50,042 nt of DNA, from contig JAJDEV010000130.1 in NCBI GenBank assembly GCA_029259605.1, forward strand, positions 1-50,042, written 5' to 3'. The position numbers and the translations under genes are program-made. The notes beneath the pieces were generated by a model that saw only the letters and a list, made by a program, of their open reading frames with translations, did no database searches and was not told the DNA's origin. Source of the DNA: Planctomycetota bacterium (GTDB taxonomy: Bacteria; Planctomycetota; UBA1135; GCA-002686595). Numbering within the stretch: the stretch's first letter is position 1; every line of letters starts with the position of its first letter. This document shows, one piece after another, positions 24,599 through 33,611 of this stretch.

Positions 24599-26031
24599 CG
24601 CGACTGCGCGAGTCGCTCGACCTGCTCGAGATACGACTGTACGTCCTCGCGGTATTCGAGCTCCTGCACGCGTCGTAACAGAGCGACCGCCTCCGGAAAG
24701 CGCGCCTCGTCGACAAGCAGCTGGGCGTGCGCGAGCTTGGCCTTCGCCTCGAACGCCTCAAGCTGCGCCGCGCGCTCGTAGTAGAAGATCCCCTTTTCGG
24801 CCTCGCCCATGCTGGCGTGAATGCGACCGAGGTTGAGGATCGCCTCGCCATCGAGCGGATCCATCTCGATGATCTGTGCGAGCACGCGCGCGCTCTCGGC
24901 GTCCTCGCCACGCGCCGCGGTCAGCCGTGCTTCGAGCCGCAGCAGGTCCTTGCGCGTCGGCTCGTCGAGCGCGTCGCCGACCGCCGCGTTGATGCCCGCG
25001 ACGAGGCGGCTCGCTTCGTCCGTACGCCCGCCCGCGACGAGCGCGCGTCCTGCCCGCACGGCCCGCCCGACCGCATTGCCGCTCCCGGGCCCGTTGCCTG
25101 CATCGAGCGCGCGGAGGTACGCGTCGACGCCGAGGTCGAACAGGCCGTCGTTCACGTAGATGTCGCCGAGCGTGTCGAGGCTCGCGGGTGTCGTGCCGCC
25201 GAGCCTCTCCACGATCTCGAAGTTGTGCGCGGCGCGCAACGTCTCGCCGCTTCCCAGAAAGGCGTTCGCCTGCATCATCCAGAGCTCCGAACGGTCCGGA
25301 AAGCGCGCGATCAACGTGTCGAACAGCGCCGCCGCCGCGGGGAAGCGCTTCTGCTCGAGCAAGCTCAACGCGAGCCCCTTCTGCCAGTCGATCGTGTCGG
25401 GGTCGAGCAGGTTGGCCATGCGATACGCCGACTCGGCCGCCAGGTGATTCCCCGTGTTCGCGTGCGCGTAGCCGAGCAAACCGAACGTCATCGCGTCGGT
25501 ACCGCCGAGCTCGAGCACGCGCGTCAACGCCCCGCGTGCGCCCACGTGGTCTCCCTTCCGCGAGCACACGAAGCCGAGGTTCCTCCAAGCACGCCGAAAC
25601 TTGGGGAACTTGTCGACCGCCACGCGATAGCGGTCTGCGGCTTCGTCGAGGCGCTCGGTCTGGAAGTAGATGTTCGCGAGCGTGACGTCGAACATCGCGC
25701 TCGACTTCCGCCCGATCTGCTTCTTCAATGCCGCGATCGCCGCGTCGGTGTCCTCCGCCGAGATGAGCTCGAAGATCTCAGTCAGCGCCTCTCGCGCGTC
25801 CGCTGTAACGGGCGGCTCGACCTCGGACTCGGCCAGGTAGCTCTCCTCGAAACGCCGCTTGAAATTCGAGTCTTCGAAGAGACTGCGCGCCGGACCGTCG
25901 ACGTGCGGCGCGACGACGTCGACACGCTCGTCCCGCTCCGGAGCGGGACGCGGGTCGACCACGTTCGCGGTCGACGAGCAGGCAGCGGCGGCGAAGGCCA
26001 GGGGAGCGAAGAGGAGGCGCGATCGGTTCAT
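24595..26031 (-). CDS. TPR lipoprotein of the TonB cluster
   Basis: A 478-residue lipoprotein; the start at 26031 (MNRSRLLF) gives a proper signal peptide with lipobox AAAC. At least eight TPR units follow (RAWRNLGFVCSRKGDHVGARGAL; GEAILNLGRIHASMGEAEKGI). It is the last gene of the ttpC-exbB-exbD-tonB run and begins only five bases after tonB stops. TPR proteins commonly end TtpC-type TonB operons, where they are thought to assist the complex. The anchoring and repeats are seen; the function is inferred. Confidence 0.88.
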   Translation of the reverse strand: MNRSRLLFAPLAFAAAACSSTANVVDPRPAPERDERVDVVAPHVDGPARSLFEDSNFKRRFEESYLAESEVEPPVTADAREALTEIFELISAEDTDAAIAALKKQIGRKSSAMFDVTLANIYFQTERLDEAADRYRVAVDKFPKFRRAWRNLGFVCSRKGDHVGARGALTRVLELGGTDAMTFGLLGYAHANTGNHLAAESAYRMANLLDPDTIDWQKGLALSLLEQKRFPAAAALFDTLIARFPDRSELWMMQANAFLGSGETLRAAHNFEIVERLGGTTPASLDTLGDIYVNDGLFDLGVDAYLRALDAGNGPGSGNAVGRAVRAGRALVAGGRTDEASRLVAGINAAVGDALDEPTRKDLLRLEARLTAARGEDAESARVLAQIIEMDPLDGEAILNLGRIHASMGEAEKGIFYYERAAQLEAFEAKAKLAHAQLLVDEARFPEAVALLRRVQELEYREDVQSYLEQVERLAQSR

Positions 26032-26036
26032 GACGT

Positions 26037-26699
26037 TCAGGGGGCGGGAAAGGTGATCGGGATACGGCTCGGCGAGCTGACCGCTCGACCGCCGCGCGTC
26101 TTCGGTTCGAACTTCCACTTCTTGATGGCGGCGATCGCGGCGCGCTCGAACACGGGGTCGGTCGAACTCTCGACCTTGGGCTCGCGCACGCGTCCCTCCT
26201 CATCGACGAGGAAGATGAGCACGACCCTGCCGGGTGACTTCTTCCGCATCGCGGCGGAGATGACCGGCGCGACCTGGTAGATCGGCCGCGCGCGTTGGTC
26301 GAAGTCGACGAACTGCTCCTCCATGCCGACGGCGCCCTGCGGGACGAGTGAACCGATGTCGAGCGCGAAGTCACCGCCGAACCAACCGCCGCCCGCGCCC
26401 GGGTCGAGGGCGAGTTCGAGCTGCGACAGGTCGAGCGGGTCGACGCTCTGCTCGAGCTCGGGCGGCTCGTCTTCCGCCTCGGGTTCGTCGGGTTCCTCCT
26501 CTGGCGGCGGCGGAGGAGGAGGCGGAAGGACCCCCGCGTCGATCTCGCGCACGACGAGCCCGGGCTCGCGCTCGCTCTGGATCGCCTGCATCAGCGGTAG
26601 AACGAGGAAGAGCACGACGGTGAGCCCGAGCGCGCCCGCGCCGATCCAGAAGCCGCTCCATGCGCGCTGGCCGAGGGAGACGTTCGTCCGCATCATCAT
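26037..26699 (-). CDS. tonB: TonB-family energy transducer
   Basis: About 220 residues. One N-terminal membrane helix (GFWIGAGALGLTVVLFLVLP), a Pro/Glu-rich periplasmic spacer beginning with eight prolines, and a C-terminal TonB fold (GRVVLIFLVDEEGRVREPKV, AAIAAIKKWKFEPKTRGG). Three ATGs in a row open the gene behind a GAGG ribosome site; 26699 is the outermost. It would transmit energy from the ExbB/ExbD motor encoded upstream to outer-membrane receptors, most obviously the receptor at 30320. The spacing to exbD is four bases. Confidence 0.9.
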   Translation of the reverse strand: MMMRTNVSLGQRAWSGFWIGAGALGLTVVLFLVLPLMQAIQSEREPGLVVREIDAGVLPPPPPPPPEEEPDEPEAEDEPPELEQSVDPLDLSQLELALDPGAGGGWFGGDFALDIGSLVPQGAVGMEEQFVDFDQRARPIYQVAPVISAAMRKKSPGRVVLIFLVDEEGRVREPKVESSTDPVFERAAIAAIKKWKFEPKTRGGRAVSSPSRIPITFPAP

Positions 26700-26703
26700 C
26701 GCC

Positions 26704-27120
26704 TCAACCGTTCCCCGCTCGCGTGGCGACGCTGACCTTGCGCGCACCGGCGAGCTTCGCCTCGTCGATGATGCGCACGAGCAAGCCGGACTGCGACACG
26801 CGGTCGGCCTGGATGATGACGGGAATCTCTGCGTCCTTCTGGAGCTGGCGCGAGACGAGCGAACGGACCCCCGCGACGCCGACCTCACGGCCACCGAAAA
26901 CGACCTCGCCCTTCTCGGTCAGCGCGATCAAGATGCTCGTCTTCTCGAGTTGTGACGCCGACGTCGCCTGCGGTCGATCGACCTCGACGCCGGTCTCCTC
27001 GACGAAGACAGTCGTCACGATGAAGAAGATGAGGAGGATGAAGACGCAGTCGATGAGCGGCGACATGTCGATGCCCGTCTCGCCTTCGTCTTCGTTCGTG
27101 CTGTCGCTGAATCTTCCCAT
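26704..27120 (-). CDS. exbD: ExbD/TolR-family biopolymer transport protein
   Basis: A 138-residue protein with one membrane helix near 22-40. The essential membrane aspartate is Asp24 in MSPLIDCVFILL. The periplasmic domain follows (KGEVVFGGREV, IPVIIQADRVSQSGLLVRIID), as in ExbD/TolR. It is the proton-channel partner of the two ExbB-type proteins encoded just upstream. Confidence 0.93.
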   Translation of the reverse strand: MGRFSDSTNEDEGETGIDMSPLIDCVFILLIFFIVTTVFVEETGVEVDRPQATSASQLEKTSILIALTEKGEVVFGGREVGVAGVRSLVSRQLQKDAEIPVIIQADRVSQSGLLVRIIDEAKLAGARKVSVATRAGNG

Positions 27121-27140
27121 GGGTTGCTCCTAGCGCGTCC

Positions 27141-27899
27141 TCATGCGCCGGCGACTTCGCCCGCGTCCTGTTCGACGTTGATCGACCGCTCGAGCTCCCG
27201 CACCGTGTGTTGGCGACCGAGCCGGTCCTGGAGAATGGATGCGACGCTCCGTCGCGCGGCGCGCCTCGACGCCTTGCGCACTTCGTCCGCCGATTCGCGG
27301 TAGAGCGTTTGGGTGCACACCGTCTCGATGTGCGCGAGGAAGGCTTTGTAGCTCTGGTAGCGCCGCGCGAGCTGCGCCTGGAGGAACAGCCCGGGCAACG
27401 CGATGACGAGTCCGGTCTCGGTCGTGATGAGCGCCTCGGAGATGCCTTTGGCGACGAGCGCCATCGTCTTGTCGCCTCCCGAGCCGTCGGCGAGCGCGCC
27501 GAACGTGGTCAGCATGCCGGTCACGGTGCCGAGCAGTCCGACCAGCGGCGCCGCGCTAACGCAGATCTTCATCACACGCAGGTCGCGCTCGAACGGCGCC
27601 GTTTCCGTCGCCTTCAACTGCTTGAAGAAGAACGCCGTGTCGTCGAGCGAACGGCCGCCGGTCACGAAGTCGAGCAGCTCGCCGACTCGACCGCGGCGCT
27701 CCGCGGGATGCTCGATCCAGCGGCGCCAGGTCTTCTCTGGCACCCGAAACTGCTTCGACCGCAGTTGGAGGTAGATCCGCATTCCGACCGCGAACAGGAC
27801 GACCGCGATCACCGCGATCGCAATCATCGCCCAGCCTCCGGCTAACCAGATCTCGAGCGCGTCGCGCCCGACTCCTAGCAGCGATCTGCGGAAGCTCAT
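27141..27899 (-). CDS. exbB: ExbB/TolQ/MotA-family proton channel protein
   Basis: A 252-residue inner-membrane protein with three helices: about 20-45 (GWAMIAIAVIAVVLFAVG), then a cytoplasmic loop, then the conserved pair (APLVGLLGTVTGMLTTFGA and GISEALITTETGLVIALPGL). It overlaps the preceding longer ExbB-like gene by four bases (ATGA). Two ExbB-like proteins plus one ExbD is the composition of TtpC-type TonB systems. Confidence 0.92.
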   Translation of the reverse strand: MSFRRSLLGVGRDALEIWLAGGWAMIAIAVIAVVLFAVGMRIYLQLRSKQFRVPEKTWRRWIEHPAERRGRVGELLDFVTGGRSLDDTAFFFKQLKATETAPFERDLRVMKICVSAAPLVGLLGTVTGMLTTFGALADGSGGDKTMALVAKGISEALITTETGLVIALPGLFLQAQLARRYQSYKAFLAHIETVCTQTLYRESADEVRKASRRAARRSVASILQDRLGRQHTVRELERSINVEQDAGEVAGA

Positions 27900-29485
27900 G
27901 ATCCGGCCGAAGTCGCAGCTTGGCTCGCACCGCCTTGCGAGCGCTCGTCGACGAGCGGGCCGAGCAGGTCGGAGAGGATCTCGCTCACCTGCGCGCGAAC
28001 GAGCTCGGGGTCGGGCGCCGAGTGGCTCGCTTGCACGCTGTCGCGCGGCGCGGCGCGATACGGACGGAGCGCGGGTGCCTTGCTGATGCGGTTGACGAAC
28101 GCGATGGCGTGCGCCTCCATCTCACCGACCAACGCGCGGGCCTTGCGCGACAGGAAGGCGTGGAGCAGGAGCGACGGGATCGCGACGATCAGGCCGAACT
28201 TGGTCGTGATCAGGGCCTCCGAGATTCCGCCGGAGAGCGACTTCACGTCGCCGGAGCCGAACACGGTGATCAGCTTGAACGTGTTGATGATGCCCGTGAC
28301 CGTGCCGAGCAAGCCGAGCAGCGGCGCCGATGCGGCGCAGATCGCGACGAACGGAAGGAAGCGTTGCAGGCGCAGGCGCGTCTTCAGCACGATCTCGTAC
28401 ATCACCTCCTCGATCAGGTCGCGCGGGTCGCGCATGTGATGCACGCCGGCGCGCAGCATCTGCCCGGCGGGCCCCTTGAGCCCATTCGAGCGCTCGCGCG
28501 CGCTCTCCACATCCGCGACATCGATCGACTCGAGAAGCCGCGCCACCTCTTTCTTCGACGGACGCCGCATGAACGTAAGCGAAATCCACTTGCCGACCGC
28601 GACGAGCAACGCGGCCACGGCCATCGCGAAGATCGGGATCATGACGACCCCGCCCTTCTGGACGTGCTCGATGAAACTCTCGTGCGTCGCCTCGATCTTG
28701 TGCGCGTTGCCGAGCGTCGGATCGATCGGAAAGTACCCCTCGCCGTCGCTCGCCAGCGCCTTGGCAGCCGCGCCGTCCTCGACTTCGCCGAACGGGACGA
28801 TCGACGGTTCATTCGAGAGGAGCGGCTGCTCGGCGATGCCCACGTGCTCGCCGTCCTCAGAGAGGAACAACGCCATCGGACCGACGAGAACGAAGGCGCC
28901 GGACTGCACGAGACCGTCCGAGTCCACGGCCGTTCCCTTGAACGACGCCCCGCCGAGCGCCTCCTCCAGCCGCGAGATCGAAACGGACAGGATCTCGGCC
29001 TGGCGCGCGAAGATCTCCTCGTCGTTGAGGTCCGTGTTCTCCGGCGCGAGGCGCGCGCGCTCGAGCGCAACTTCGTACCGGTCGAACTCCGCGACGTGCA
29101 GGCGCGCCTCGAAGTTGCGGGTGTAGTCGGCGAGCAGATTCGACAGGTAGTCGGTCTCCGCCCGCCGCTGCTCGATGTCGGAGCGCAGGTTGTTGAGCTC
29201 GAGCAGCCGGTCGTCCAGGTCGCGCGACGTCGACTGGAACTCGCCGCGCAGCTGAAGCCACTCGTCCTCGAGGTGGCTGAGCTCCATCGCGAGCGGCACC
29301 TTCTGCTCGACCATCACCGCGCGCAGCTCGTTGAGTTCCGCGATGCTCTGCGCGAGGTCCGCTTGAAGCGAATCCGCTACGGCGTCGAAGTCAGGTTCAG
29401 CGCCCGGCGCTTCCTGTGCACCCGTGATCGCCGCCGCGAGGACGAGCGCGACGAGGGTGAGGTTGATCCGTTTCTTCATCTTCAT
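27896..29485 (-). CDS. TtpC-like ExbB with N-terminal periplasmic coiled coil
   Basis: About 529 residues from the ATG at 29485 (29479 is equally possible). A signal peptide (LVALVLAAAITGAQ) is followed by a long coiled-coil segment, roughly 25-200 (SLQADLAQSIAELNELRAVM; LNNLRSDIEQRRAETDYLSN), and a small beta region. The ExbB core comes last: helix 1 (VVMIPIFAMAVAALLVAVG) and the conserved pair (APLLGLLGTVTGIINTFKL; GISEALITTKFGLIVAIP). TtpC in Vibrio and Shewanella TonB2 systems has the same design. It links the motor to periplasmic partners, probably the DUF3450 protein encoded 22 bases upstream. Confidence 0.9.
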   Translation of the reverse strand: MKMKKRINLTLVALVLAAAITGAQEAPGAEPDFDAVADSLQADLAQSIAELNELRAVMVEQKVPLAMELSHLEDEWLQLRGEFQSTSRDLDDRLLELNNLRSDIEQRRAETDYLSNLLADYTRNFEARLHVAEFDRYEVALERARLAPENTDLNDEEIFARQAEILSVSISRLEEALGGASFKGTAVDSDGLVQSGAFVLVGPMALFLSEDGEHVGIAEQPLLSNEPSIVPFGEVEDGAAAKALASDGEGYFPIDPTLGNAHKIEATHESFIEHVQKGGVVMIPIFAMAVAALLVAVGKWISLTFMRRPSKKEVARLLESIDVADVESARERSNGLKGPAGQMLRAGVHHMRDPRDLIEEVMYEIVLKTRLRLQRFLPFVAICAASAPLLGLLGTVTGIINTFKLITVFGSGDVKSLSGGISEALITTKFGLIVAIPSLLLHAFLSRKARALVGEMEAHAIAFVNRISKAPALRPYRAAPRDSVQASHSAPDPELVRAQVSEILSDLLGPLVDERSQGGASQAATSAGS

Positions 29486-29507
29486 GTTCGGGATAGCACT
29501 CGACCGG

Positions 29508-30299
29508 TCAGTCGATCCGAACGGGCAGGCGCACGAAGGCGGCCGGCTGCTCGTTGTTGTAGATGGCGATGGCGCGCGCGATGTCGGCCGCGCATTCGTC
29601 CGCGGGGCGCCACTCCCACTTGTTCTCGCCGACGGATCCAATGCCTGCGGCCGAACCGTTGGCGGTGACGTAGTACGCCTGTCCGACGCCGAGGTAGATC
29701 GCGCCGACCTCCACGGACCTGCCATCGGCGAGCATCTTCACCTCGTTCGTCGTCACGATCTCGCGGTTGAACTTCGCCGCCTCGTTCAGGATCCCGACGA
29801 CGTTCATGAAGCGCTCGCTCAGCGAGAGCTTCGAGTCCGATGAGTCCTGCGGTAGCCGCTGCCGCAGCACTTGCAGGCGATCAAGCAACGGGTCGGGAAG
29901 CCGTGGAAGTAGCGACTTGACGCGCTCCTCGTGAATCTGAACCGTCGCGCGCAGCGACCACGCCGCCGTCTTCAAGCGTTCGCTCTCGACGCTCAGCGAC
30001 GCGCGCGACTCGTCCGTGTCGGAGATGCTGTCACGCGCGTCGTCGATCCGCGTGCGCAGGGCTTCGAGCTCGCGGCGCACGACGGCGATGCGATCCTCCA
30101 ACATCGACTTGCCGAGCGCCCAGTCAGCCTTCTCCTTCGAGATCAATCGCTGCGTCTCGACCCAACGGTCGAGCGTCGAGTGCGCGGCCTCGATGCGCGG
30201 CTGTCCGTCGCCTTCTTCCTGTGCGGCGACCGAGAATCCCAGCAACGTGAGCGCGAGCGCGACCGCCGCGCAGCGCTGACCGAAGTGTGTGGTTTGCAT
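29508..30299 (-). CDS. DUF3450-family exported coiled-coil protein
   Basis: A 263-residue protein with signal peptide (ALALTLLGFSVAAQ). Residues about 35-130 form a coiled coil (RIAVVRRELEALRTRIDDAR). The C-terminal half is globular, with LSERFMNVVGILNEAAKFN and VEVGAIYLGVGQAYYV, typical of DUF3450. Members sit next to TtpC-type ExbB genes in many proteobacteria, and the order here is the same, so it is probably a periplasmic subunit of this TonB motor. The start at 30299 lies 21 bases after the receptor gene stop. Confidence 0.9.
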   Translation of the reverse strand: MQTTHFGQRCAAVALALTLLGFSVAAQEEGDGQPRIEAAHSTLDRWVETQRLISKEKADWALGKSMLEDRIAVVRRELEALRTRIDDARDSISDTDESRASLSVESERLKTAAWSLRATVQIHEERVKSLLPRLPDPLLDRLQVLRQRLPQDSSDSKLSLSERFMNVVGILNEAAKFNREIVTTNEVKMLADGRSVEVGAIYLGVGQAYYVTANGSAAGIGSVGENKWEWRPADECAADIARAIAIYNNEQPAAFVRLPVRID

Positions 30300-30319
30300 G
30301 GTTCGTAATTGGGTCGCGA

Positions 30320-33300
30320 TCAGAGCGTGAAGCTCAGGCTGATCGAGTAGTCGATGCCCTTCGTGTACGACGTGTGGAGCACGTCCGTCCCCGTGTACTT
30401 GGAGCGATAGACCTCTTCGATCTCGGGATCCGTGAGGTTCTTGGCCTGGAACTTGAGCTTCAGGTGGTCGCCGAGCTTCTGCGTCACGCCCAGGTTGAGC
30501 GTGTCGAACTCGGTCGCGTAGATGCTCGGGACGAAATTGCCGTCGGACACACCGGCTCCGGCGACGAGCGTGTCCCCGCGCACCGTGTAGAACAGCCCGA
30601 ACTGCGTGCCCGTCCGCTCTACGTCGTACGTCAGGTAGAGGTTGTAAAGGTGCTCCGGCGCGTTCGTCGCGTCGCGCTCCGAGATCGGCGCCAGCACGCC
30701 GGGAGCGTCGAACGAGGAGGACTCGGCGTCGGTGAGCCGGACGACCGATTCGATGAACGTCGCGTTGGCGCCGACCGCGAGCCCCTCGGCAGCATCGACC
30801 CACTCGCTGACGTCCTGCCGCGCCTCGAACTCCCAGCCGGTCAGCTCGCCCTCCGGATAGTTCTCGGCGGTCGTGAACGACAACGTCGCGAAGCGCTGCA
30901 CGAACTCGATCGGGTCGGTGATCTTCTTGCGGAACCACGATACCGAGAGCAGCCCGCCTGGGTTCGGTCGGTAGTCGACGCGCAGGTCGAGGTTCTCGAG
31001 CTGGCTCATCTCGAGGTCCGGGTTGCCGATGAAGATCGGGCCGCCGAGGAACTCCTGCTGGATGATCGGTGTCAGTTCCTTGAACGTCTGCCGTGCGACG
31101 GTCTCGCTGTACGCGGCGCGGAAGGTGATCTCGTCCGTCGCCTCGGCGATCAAACCGATCGACGGCAGCACGTCGTCGCGCGAGTAGTCGACGTCCGCCG
31201 CACCGGGCGCGAGCGCCGTCGGAATGTTGCTCCCCGGCGGGTACCAGAGCGCGTTCGCCTCGCCGACGTTCTCGATGCCGATGTCCGTGCTCTCGAAGCG
31301 CGCTCCGGCAACGAGGTTCACGCGCGACGTCAGTGGGAAGTCGATCATGGCGTACCACGCCGCGATCTCCTGGGTGCCCGTGTAGTCGACGTCGATGCTC
31401 GACGCCTGAATCGCGTGGTCGGGCTCGTCAGGAAAGACGGCGCTCCACGGATCGTCGAAGTCGCCCACGTAGCTCGTGTTGTCCGCGAAGTTGTCGTACG
31501 TGTCCTGGTCGAACTCGCGCTCGACGCTGTCGTGGAAGAGCCCCGTCTTCACGAAGCCGTCGTTGCCTCCCGGCGTCGCGAACGGCAGGTCGACGTCGAT
31601 GGCGTACTGCGTGCTCTCCTCGGAGATCTCCTTGAACACGCGTTGGAAGTTGCCGAGCGTGAAGTTCGCTCCGGGCTTGTACGGATACCAGGTCGCCGGG
31701 CCGACCGTGTCCGAGGTGAACGGCGGCGAGCCTGGAACGAACGACGGCGGTACCCACAGCGCGCCGAACTGGCGCTTGTCGGGTTGGAGCTGCTTCGCCG
31801 AGCTGCGCGAGACGATCCAATCGACGCCCGGATCCGAGAAGTCGAGGCCGGCGAGCGACCAGTCGCCGAGCGGCAACGGGTGGCTGCCGTCGAGCTGCAG
31901 CGACCCCACCGTGCGCTCGCTGTACTCGAGCGAATCGGTGCGCAAGTACGGCGCGGCGTCCGTGTCGCCCTGCTTGTTGCCCGACGCCATCGGATCGTCG
32001 GGCGAGTAGCCGGGGAAAAAGTACGCCTTGCCGCGCGTGTCGATCGCGAGCGTCGCCGAGTCTTCGGTCGAGCGCGTGTGCAGGTAGCGCAGTCCAAACT
32101 CGTGCTCGTCGATCTCGAGGCCGAGCGCGACGAGCCCGCCCCACTGGACCGACTGCGACGCCTTCGTGATGTCGAAGAGCGCGGTCTTGAAGTCGCCGCC
32201 TGCGCCCGGCGGGTTGGCCGCCGGCTGCGGGACGCCCTGAACGGTCTCGGGTGTGAGTCCGGCGCCGGGCGAATCGACCCAGTACGAGTCGTTGCGTCCG
32301 TTGTCGTAGTACGCGCTGTCGCGCTCGTAGAACAGGCTCGCGAAGGCGCCGACGCGAACGCCGTCCGAGAACTCGCGCACGCCGCCGAACGCCGCGTTCC
32401 ACTTGGAGTCGATTGGCGCATCGACGCTCGACACGCCGGCCGCGCCCTGCCACGGCATCCCCGGCGTCTGCGCATCGCGCCCGCCGTCGTCGCGACCGAG
32501 GACGTCGACGCCACCACCTTCGTAGCTGAGGAAGTCGTCGCGACCGCCGGCCTGCGAGTTGTAGCCGAGCTGCGCGGAGAAGCTGAAGATCGACTCGTCG
32601 GGAATGCCTTTGAGCCCGACGTTGACCGCGCCGCCCGACGCGTCGCCCTGCTGGTCCGGCGTGAACGTCTTCTGCACCTGAACGCTCTCGATGATCGCGG
32701 ACGGGAATTGATCGAGTTCGACGGCGCGCGTGTCCTCGTCCGCCGACGGCAAGCGCACGCCGTTCAGCTGCGAGCTGACATAGCGGTCGGGCAGACCGCG
32801 CACGACCGCGAATTTGCCGTCCTGCACGGTGGCCCCTGCGACGAGTCGCAGCGCGCCGGCGGCATCACTCGCGCCCGCCTTGCTCATCAGGTCAGCGCTG
32901 ATCGAGTCCATGAGGGACGCGCTCTCGAAGCGCAGTTCGAGCAGCCCCGCCTCCGACCCGGAGCCGAGGCGTAGAACGTCCTGCACGACGTACTCGTCGA
33001 GGTCCTGGAACTCCGCTGAGAGTCGGACGATGCCGACGTCCGACAAACGCCCCGGCGTCACAACGACCGACGCGCGGACCTCGCGGACGTATCCGGTGCG
33101 CGAGAACACGAGCGTGTACGTTCCCGGCGCGACGAGCTCGATCAGGAAGTTGCCCTGGTCCGCGCTCTCCGCCGACTGGTTCGTCTCGAGGATCGTGACG
33201 CGCACCGTCGGTAGCGGAACCTCGAAGTCGCGGTCGTAGACCACGCCGCGGATCGAACCATCCGTTCCCTGCGCGCTCGTGACGCCCGCGAGCAGCGCGA

Positions 33301-33421
33301 AGCCGCTCGCGACGGCGCACCAGCTGACAAGGCGCGCAACCGGCCGCAGCCGCGGGGTGCGAACTATGCGAGTGCACGGCGAGCCGGCGTGAGCCCGAGG
33401 CGCGTTCCGATCCTTTCGCAT
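30320..33421 (-). CDS. TonB-dependent outer-membrane receptor
   Basis: A 1033-residue receptor. The signal peptide is near 25-50 (LVSWCAVASGFALLAGVTSAQ). A carboxypeptidase-regulatory-like domain follows (GSIRGVVYDRDFEVPLPTVRV, about 55-135), then a possible TonB box (EYVVQDV, about 142-148), the plug (RGLPDRYVSSQLNGVRLPS, GDASGGAVNVGLKG) and a large beta-barrel ending in YSISLSFTL. It is the only receptor here and is directly followed by its own DUF3450-TtpC-ExbB-ExbD-TonB genes, so it is probably energised by that motor. The ligand cannot be read from the sequence; the regulatory-like N-terminal domain is common in importers of large polymeric or complexed substrates. Confidence 0.93.
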   Translation of the reverse strand: MRKDRNAPRAHAGSPCTRIVRTPRLRPVARLVSWCAVASGFALLAGVTSAQGTDGSIRGVVYDRDFEVPLPTVRVTILETNQSAESADQGNFLIELVAPGTYTLVFSRTGYVREVRASVVVTPGRLSDVGIVRLSAEFQDLDEYVVQDVLRLGSGSEAGLLELRFESASLMDSISADLMSKAGASDAAGALRLVAGATVQDGKFAVVRGLPDRYVSSQLNGVRLPSADEDTRAVELDQFPSAIIESVQVQKTFTPDQQGDASGGAVNVGLKGIPDESIFSFSAQLGYNSQAGGRDDFLSYEGGGVDVLGRDDGGRDAQTPGMPWQGAAGVSSVDAPIDSKWNAAFGGVREFSDGVRVGAFASLFYERDSAYYDNGRNDSYWVDSPGAGLTPETVQGVPQPAANPPGAGGDFKTALFDITKASQSVQWGGLVALGLEIDEHEFGLRYLHTRSTEDSATLAIDTRGKAYFFPGYSPDDPMASGNKQGDTDAAPYLRTDSLEYSERTVGSLQLDGSHPLPLGDWSLAGLDFSDPGVDWIVSRSSAKQLQPDKRQFGALWVPPSFVPGSPPFTSDTVGPATWYPYKPGANFTLGNFQRVFKEISEESTQYAIDVDLPFATPGGNDGFVKTGLFHDSVEREFDQDTYDNFADNTSYVGDFDDPWSAVFPDEPDHAIQASSIDVDYTGTQEIAAWYAMIDFPLTSRVNLVAGARFESTDIGIENVGEANALWYPPGSNIPTALAPGAADVDYSRDDVLPSIGLIAEATDEITFRAAYSETVARQTFKELTPIIQQEFLGGPIFIGNPDLEMSQLENLDLRVDYRPNPGGLLSVSWFRKKITDPIEFVQRFATLSFTTAENYPEGELTGWEFEARQDVSEWVDAAEGLAVGANATFIESVVRLTDAESSSFDAPGVLAPISERDATNAPEHLYNLYLTYDVERTGTQFGLFYTVRGDTLVAGAGVSDGNFVPSIYATEFDTLNLGVTQKLGDHLKLKFQAKNLTDPEIEEVYRSKYTGTDVLHTSYTKGIDYSISLSFTL

Positions 33422-33611
33422 GGTCTGTCATTCATGGCGTTGTGTTTCCGCGTGTCGGTGGATGATCGGACTGCGAAGAAGTTCGAGGACCCGATCAGAG
33501 TCGGATCTGCATCGCGTGCGGGACATCGGCCGACTCTATGAGCACCGCTTAAGGAACCGGTGAACGCGTCGTTGGGATGGAGTCAAGCGCGCGACGCGCT
33601 CGACACACGCG